A stretch of 64,000 nt of DNA from Hyphomicrobiaceae bacterium UBA7697 (GTDB lineage Bacteria > Pseudomonadota > Alphaproteobacteria > Rhizobiales > Methyloligellaceae), in contig DLGJ01000005.1 of NCBI GenBank assembly GCA_002482645.1, positions 489,437 through 553,436 of the forward strand, read 5' to 3'. The position numbers and the translations under genes are program-made. Positions 60,616-64,000 of the stretch are shown here, piece after piece; the first letter of the stretch is position 1, and the number at the start of each line of letters is the position of its first letter. The notes under the pieces are model-generated. The model was given only the letters and a program-made list of their open reading frames with translations, was not told where the DNA came from and did not search any database.

Positions 60616-60834
60616 AGGGCCGCCGGAGCCAGGCTCTGGTACCTGCCGCCCGACTCGCCCGGCCTCAACCCGATCGAACGGGCCTTCGCAAAGATCAAGC
60701 AGGGGCTGCGCATCGCTCAGAAGCGCACGATCGAGGACACATGACGGCACGTCGGCCTCCTCGTCTCAACCGTCGAACCCAACGAATGCTCAAACGACCT
60801 CGAAAATGCAGGATGCGCTTCCGTCAAAACCTGA
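60616..60834 (+). pseudogene. IS630-family transposase C-terminal remnant
   Basis: A degraded 3' end of an IS630-type DDE transposase. The frame from about 60616 reads AAGARLWYLPPDSPGLNPIE, then AFAKIKQGLRIAQKRTIEDT, where a TGA replaces the expected Trp, and continues RHVGLLVSTVEPNECSNDL to a TGA at 60832. LNPIE contains the last catalytic acidic residue. No N-terminal half or terminal inverted repeats are seen. It lies 53 bases beyond attR, so it belongs to the older chromosomal side of the site. Confidence 0.8.
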
Positions 60835-61055
60835 AAGACTCTAGGCAACATGGAGGACGTTCTTACGGCTCTACCGGGGAAAGCGGTTGACTGGACGCTC
60901 GATTGCGGACCGTGGTCTTTTAGTCTGATCGCAAACCAGCGTGAGTGGCCCGGAGACCTTGCGGGATCGGCCGCGCCTATGGTTTGCTAGACGTTGAGTT
61001 TGGTTGGAGGGCCGCATTTGTGCGACGCGCATTGGTCGATCCTCGGATCGCACGC

Positions 61056-61340
61056 ATGGCCAGGAGAGATAAGCAGATAGCTGCGGGCTCGGTGGCCGTC
61101 CTCTGGCTACTTTTTGGCTTCGTATTCTGGCAGATAGCGGGCCTTGTAATGGTTACCGCTCCAGGCGTGGTGGTTTTGAGTGGGATCGTCGGGGCGAGCA
61201 TCTTAATCCTGAACACGGCCTCTATCTACAGGATGATCCGGCGCTGCTCCTGCGATACCACCAAAGCGCGTATCTACGGGCCCGAAGTGCAATCTGTGCA
61301 GATCGAGGACGGCGTTTCGCCGAACGTTGAACTTCCGTAA
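61056..61340 (+). CDS. Small two-span membrane protein
   Basis: A 94-residue protein with two hydrophobic spans (about residues 10–30, SVAVLWLLFGFVFWQIAGLV, and about 34–55) and a hydrophilic tail with RCSCDTTK and a variable acidic end. The start at 61056 is the first ATG near the membrane part; a longer frame from 60945 is possible but less likely. It overlaps or abuts the permease gene downstream (19 bases before its ATG), so the two are probably one transcript. The function is unknown. Confidence 0.5.
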   Translation: MARRDKQIAAGSVAVLWLLFGFVFWQIAGLVMVTAPGVVVLSGIVGASILILNTASIYRMIRRCSCDTTKARIYGPEVQSVQIEDGVSPNVELP

Positions 61341-61359
61341 CGGCTATGAGCTTCCCGCG

Positions 61360-62751
61360 ATGGCGGACGAACCTGTCACCAAACAGAAAATCTCGCTCCT
61401 AAGAGTCTTGGGGCCGCGTCATGTGTGGGGGCTGGGCGTAGGGATCGTTCTCGTCGGCGACTACATGGGTTGGAACTACGCCGTCGCCAAAGGTGGTGCG
61501 CTAGCCGCGTTAATCGCCTGCTGGTTAGGCGGGTTGCTCTACAGTTGCGTCGCCACGATCGACGCGGAGGTTACGTCCTCCTTTGCGACGACGGGCGGCC
61601 AGTACACGCAAGCAAAGCATATCGTCGGGCCCGCGATGGCATTCAACGTGGGGCTCTATCTCATTTTCACCTACATCATGCTGGCGGCGGCCAATGCGAT
61701 CGCACTCGCGCACTTGTTGAGCTTGGTTGCGGCGATGGCCGACATGAATGTGGGCAATCCCAAGCTCATTGTCGTGTTGACGATCGTGTCTCTCGCTTGG
61801 CTCAACTATCGAGGCGTTTACACGACCCTGACCTTTAACGTTCTTATTACTGCCGTTGCTTTTGCCGCCATTGTGGCCCTGTTTGCAGTTGCGCAGCCTT
61901 GGTCATACGAACATCTCGATCACGCAGGTCTACTGACGGATTTACCGTACGGCTGGCTCGGAGTCGTCGCATCGATGTATTTCGGTTTGTGGTTCTACCT
62001 TGGCATTGAAGGTTCGAGTCAAGCCGCCGAAGAGGTGCGCTCTCCGTCGCGGGCTTTGCCATATGGCAGCCTTCTGGGAATCGTCACGTTGTTGGTGGCC
62101 GCAAACATGACCTGGTACGTATGTGCGGGTTTGATGCCGTGGGAATATTTGGGAGCCACCACCACGCCACTATTTAGCGCCGCACAGCTTGTTGGCTCTA
62201 AACCTTTGATAGTTCTTGTGTTTTGCGGGTCTGTTCTGGCGATTATAGCTTCGGCAACAGCCTGCATCAATGACGCTTCCCGTGTAGGTTTCGCAATGGC
62301 ACGGGATTGCTATTTACCGAATTGGATGTGCGCGGTGCATCCGAGGCACCGGACGCCGCATCGCGCCATCGTGGCCCTGGTGCCGGTTACGATGGCATTT
62401 GCCATCTTCGCTCCGCTCGACAAGGTCATCACGCTCTCCATCTTATCGGGGCTGTTGGTCTACACGTATATGGGAGTCGCGATAATCCTGTTTCGGCGCC
62501 AGTGGCCCGTTGGAACGATCCGGCGCGGCTTTGTTCATCCCTTGCATCCGCTGCCGGCGGTGGCATTGCTCGTGTTGTGTGCCCTGGGATACTTCTCGAT
62601 TTTTTTGACCTATCGAATCGAGTTGATCCTCGTAGTCGTTTTTTATTTCGTGGCGACGCTCTGGTTTCACTTCCGGCGCTATAGATACGTTCGGCGGAAG
62701 CTGCAATTTACGATGCCCTGGCCGCGGCCCATCGGCTTTGAGGGCGGGTAA
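61360..62751 (+). CDS. APC-family amine/amino-acid permease (ethanolamine permease-like)
   Basis: A 463-residue transporter with about 12 spans. The first helix contains GLGVGIVLVGDYMGWNYAVA, the APC substrate and Na+/H+ site; GIEGSSQAAEEVRSPSRALP is close to the ethanolamine permease/eat group. The ATG at 61360 (MADEPVTKQKIS) is the best start; an upstream in-frame TTG would add a short extension. Ethanolamine or a related amine is a fair guess, but the neighbouring two-component genes give no substrate clue. The C-terminal tail is basic and cytoplasmic. Confidence 0.82.
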   Translation: MADEPVTKQKISLLRVLGPRHVWGLGVGIVLVGDYMGWNYAVAKGGALAALIACWLGGLLYSCVATIDAEVTSSFATTGGQYTQAKHIVGPAMAFNVGLYLIFTYIMLAAANAIALAHLLSLVAAMADMNVGNPKLIVVLTIVSLAWLNYRGVYTTLTFNVLITAVAFAAIVALFAVAQPWSYEHLDHAGLLTDLPYGWLGVVASMYFGLWFYLGIEGSSQAAEEVRSPSRALPYGSLLGIVTLLVAANMTWYVCAGLMPWEYLGATTTPLFSAAQLVGSKPLIVLVFCGSVLAIIASATACINDASRVGFAMARDCYLPNWMCAVHPRHRTPHRAIVALVPVTMAFAIFAPLDKVITLSILSGLLVYTYMGVAIILFRRQWPVGTIRRGFVHPLHPLPAVALLVLCALGYFSIFLTYRIELILVVVFYFVATLWFHFRRYRYVRRKLQFTMPWPRPIGFEGG

Positions 62752-63023
62752 GGATCGGCCAAAGCAGCGTGCCTGAAGGTCATATCGCCCTTCCACCCGG
62801 TTCTGGAAGCCGCTAAGCTAGGATCGATCAAGCGCGGGAGCAACCTGGCGGACACGCATCGGCGCGGCACCGAATGGGGTTTGGGTAGAGGAGCCGGTTC
62901 TCTCCAGTCTCTTGCAGCGCGCCGCAATGGACTCCGAAGTTTCGCTTCGTGGCCAAATTGGTTGCCACGTCCTGAACGCTAACAGCGACGGTGTCGTGGA
63001 CTGAACCTGTCAAGGGGACGTGT

Positions 63024-63698
63024 GTGCGAATACTGCTGGTCGAGGACGAATACGAGGATGCCAAATTCATCAGCGCGGGCCTGACGGAGGCCGCCCACAC
63101 GGTCGACACCGTCTCCACCGGCGCGGATGGTCTGATCCTTGCTATGAAAGACGACTACGACGTTGTTATCTTGGACCGGAAATTGCCGGATCTCGACGGC
63201 CTGTCGATCGCGAAACTTTTGAGAAGTGGCGGGCGGAAGATCCCCATCCTGTTTCTGACCTGCCTCGGTAGCGTCAAGGATCGGGTCGAAGGGCTCGAAG
63301 AGGGTGGGGACGACTATGTCGTCAAACCCTTTGCTTTTTCTGAACTGCTGGCGCGCGTGAATGCACTTGGGCGGCGTCCGCCAATGCTCTCCAGCCATGA
63401 GACGCTACGGTGTGGCGATCTGGAAATGAACGTCACCTACCGTTCGGTGATGCGCAGCGGGGAGCGGATCGACTTGCTGCCTCTGGAGTACAAGCTGCTC
63501 GAGGCTCTGCTGCGCAACATGCAGCGGGTGGTGTCGAAAACGATGCTCTTGGAGCGCGTTTGGGGCTTCAATTTTGATCCGAAGACAAGCGTCGTGGAAA
63601 CGCACATTTCCCGGCTGCGATCGAAAATCGACAAACCGTTCAAATCGCAACTTATCCATACGGTCCGCGGAAGCGGCTATTCGATCTACGAAGAATAG
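63024..63698 (+). CDS. OmpR/PhoB-family response regulator
   Basis: A 224-residue regulator. The receiver domain has acidic residues (LLVEDEYEDA), the phospho-Asp in VVILDRKLPDLDG near residue 51 and the Lys in DDYVVKPFAF; the C-terminal winged helix (about 130–224) has LLPLEYKLLEAL and VVETHISRLRSKID. The GTG start at 63024 has AAGGGGA six bases upstream. It is followed two bases later by the start of a probable sensor kinase. Targets are unknown; the APC permease upstream is one candidate. Confidence 0.9.
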   Translation: MRILLVEDEYEDAKFISAGLTEAAHTVDTVSTGADGLILAMKDDYDVVILDRKLPDLDGLSIAKLLRSGGRKIPILFLTCLGSVKDRVEGLEEGGDDYVVKPFAFSELLARVNALGRRPPMLSSHETLRCGDLEMNVTYRSVMRSGERIDLLPLEYKLLEALLRNMQRVVSKTMLLERVWGFNFDPKTSVVETHISRLRSKIDKPFKSQLIHTVRGSGYSIYEE

Positions 63699-63700
63699 CG

Positions 63701-64000
63701 ATGACGCCAGATCAGATGAAAGCGGCGCTTGGAGTTGGGCTCGCTTTTCTCTTCGCCGCCTGCGCAACGCTGACGGTGATCATATCTGACGGCAACGGGA
63801 CGGGCGGGACATTGACGACCGATCGTCTGTCGCTTGCGCGCGATGGCATTGCCCAATATGCGCGGGACCATGGCTGGGCGAGAGCGAAAGAGATGCTGCA
63901 GCAGGCGGACTCGATCGGGGCGGATCGGCCGCATGCGTGGCTTCTCGAGAAGGCCGACAACAGGTTGGTAGATGCCGAGGCGGAATATCCCGTCGAGGTT
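63701..64000 (+). CDS. Probable sensor kinase, N-terminal part (cut by window end)
   Basis: Open from the ATG at 63701 to the last base (100 codons, no stop). The first 30 residues contain a membrane span (ALGVGLAFLFAACATLTVII), followed by a periplasmic-like helical segment (LARDGIAQYARDHGWARAKE). Position two bases after an OmpR-type regulator gene and the span plus extracytoplasmic start suggest a histidine kinase, but no HAMP or kinase motifs are inside the window. Confidence 0.7.
   Translation, partial: MTPDQMKAALGVGLAFLFAACATLTVIISDGNGTGGTLTTDRLSLARDGIAQYARDHGWARAKEMLQQADSIGADRPHAWLLEKADNRLVDAEAEYPVEV

Overview
The window is a GC-rich chromosomal segment of an alphaproteobacterium, most likely order Hyphomicrobiales (Rhizobiales). 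The evidence is the murA–DUF2948–hisD–UPF0262–LMW phosphatase–infA–maf–yacG–tRNA-Phe gene order, the ferredoxin-linked assimilatory sulfur operon with DUF2849 and DUF934 partners, and the ligase-associated helicase/PdeM pair. I cannot name a genus. The first 19 bases are a pure G run and look like a contig-end artefact.

Layout. 28–8846: mixed housekeeping and envelope genes (SNase-like protein, S24 repressor, DUF952, pyrD, arsC, ligase-associated helicase plus PdeM, TIGR02186/TauE pair). 8996–15849: a PodJ-like Sel1/peptidoglycan-binding protein, YjbQ, proline iminopeptidase, and a two-gene Na+/solute symporter. 16054–19131: a 1025-residue autotransporter with twelve 28–29-residue passenger repeats. 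19656–27791: a tightly overlapped sulfate-assimilation operon (ferredoxin, cysG, DUF2849, sulfite reductase, DUF934–CysH fusion, cysD, cysN, TSUP transporter), preceded by four 13-bp direct repeats. 27831–29640: small, partly secreted hypothetical proteins and tRNA-Thr. 29853–36826: the conserved murA-to-tRNA-Phe block.

36813–60563 is a genomic island of about 23.7 kb inserted at the 3' end of tRNA-Phe. It is bounded by a 15-bp direct repeat and has a P4-type integrase at its right end. From left to right it carries: a type I restriction-modification system in the order R–S–M with a half-size HsdS; a Gabija-like pair (OLD-family ATPase/TOPRIM nuclease plus UvrD-like helicase); a metabolic cargo block (tautomerase, SDR, GlxA-type regulator, two-subunit isoquinoline-oxidoreductase-like molybdenum hydroxylase, two-CXXCH cytochrome, XdhC, MocA-like cytidylyltransferase) flanked by two related hairpins in opposite orientation; a DUF4268 nuclease-like gene; and a replication module (primase-helicase, YkgJ-type protein, unknown 92-residue protein) next to the integrase. 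The island therefore looks like a satellite- or ICE-remnant-type element carrying defence and catabolic genes.

60616–64000: an IS630-type transposase remnant just outside the right repeat, then a small membrane protein, an APC-family permease, an OmpR-family response regulator and the start of its probable sensor kinase, cut by the window end.

How the genes work together. The cys operon should import sulfate (TSUP), activate it to APS (CysDN), reduce APS directly (CysH with iron-sulfur Cys pairs; no APS kinase domain is seen), reduce sulfite (CysI with siroheme from CysG and electrons from the ferredoxin). In the island, HsdRSM and the Gabija-like pair would act against incoming DNA, while the molybdenum hydroxylase block supplies an oxidation activity with its own cofactor maturation genes.
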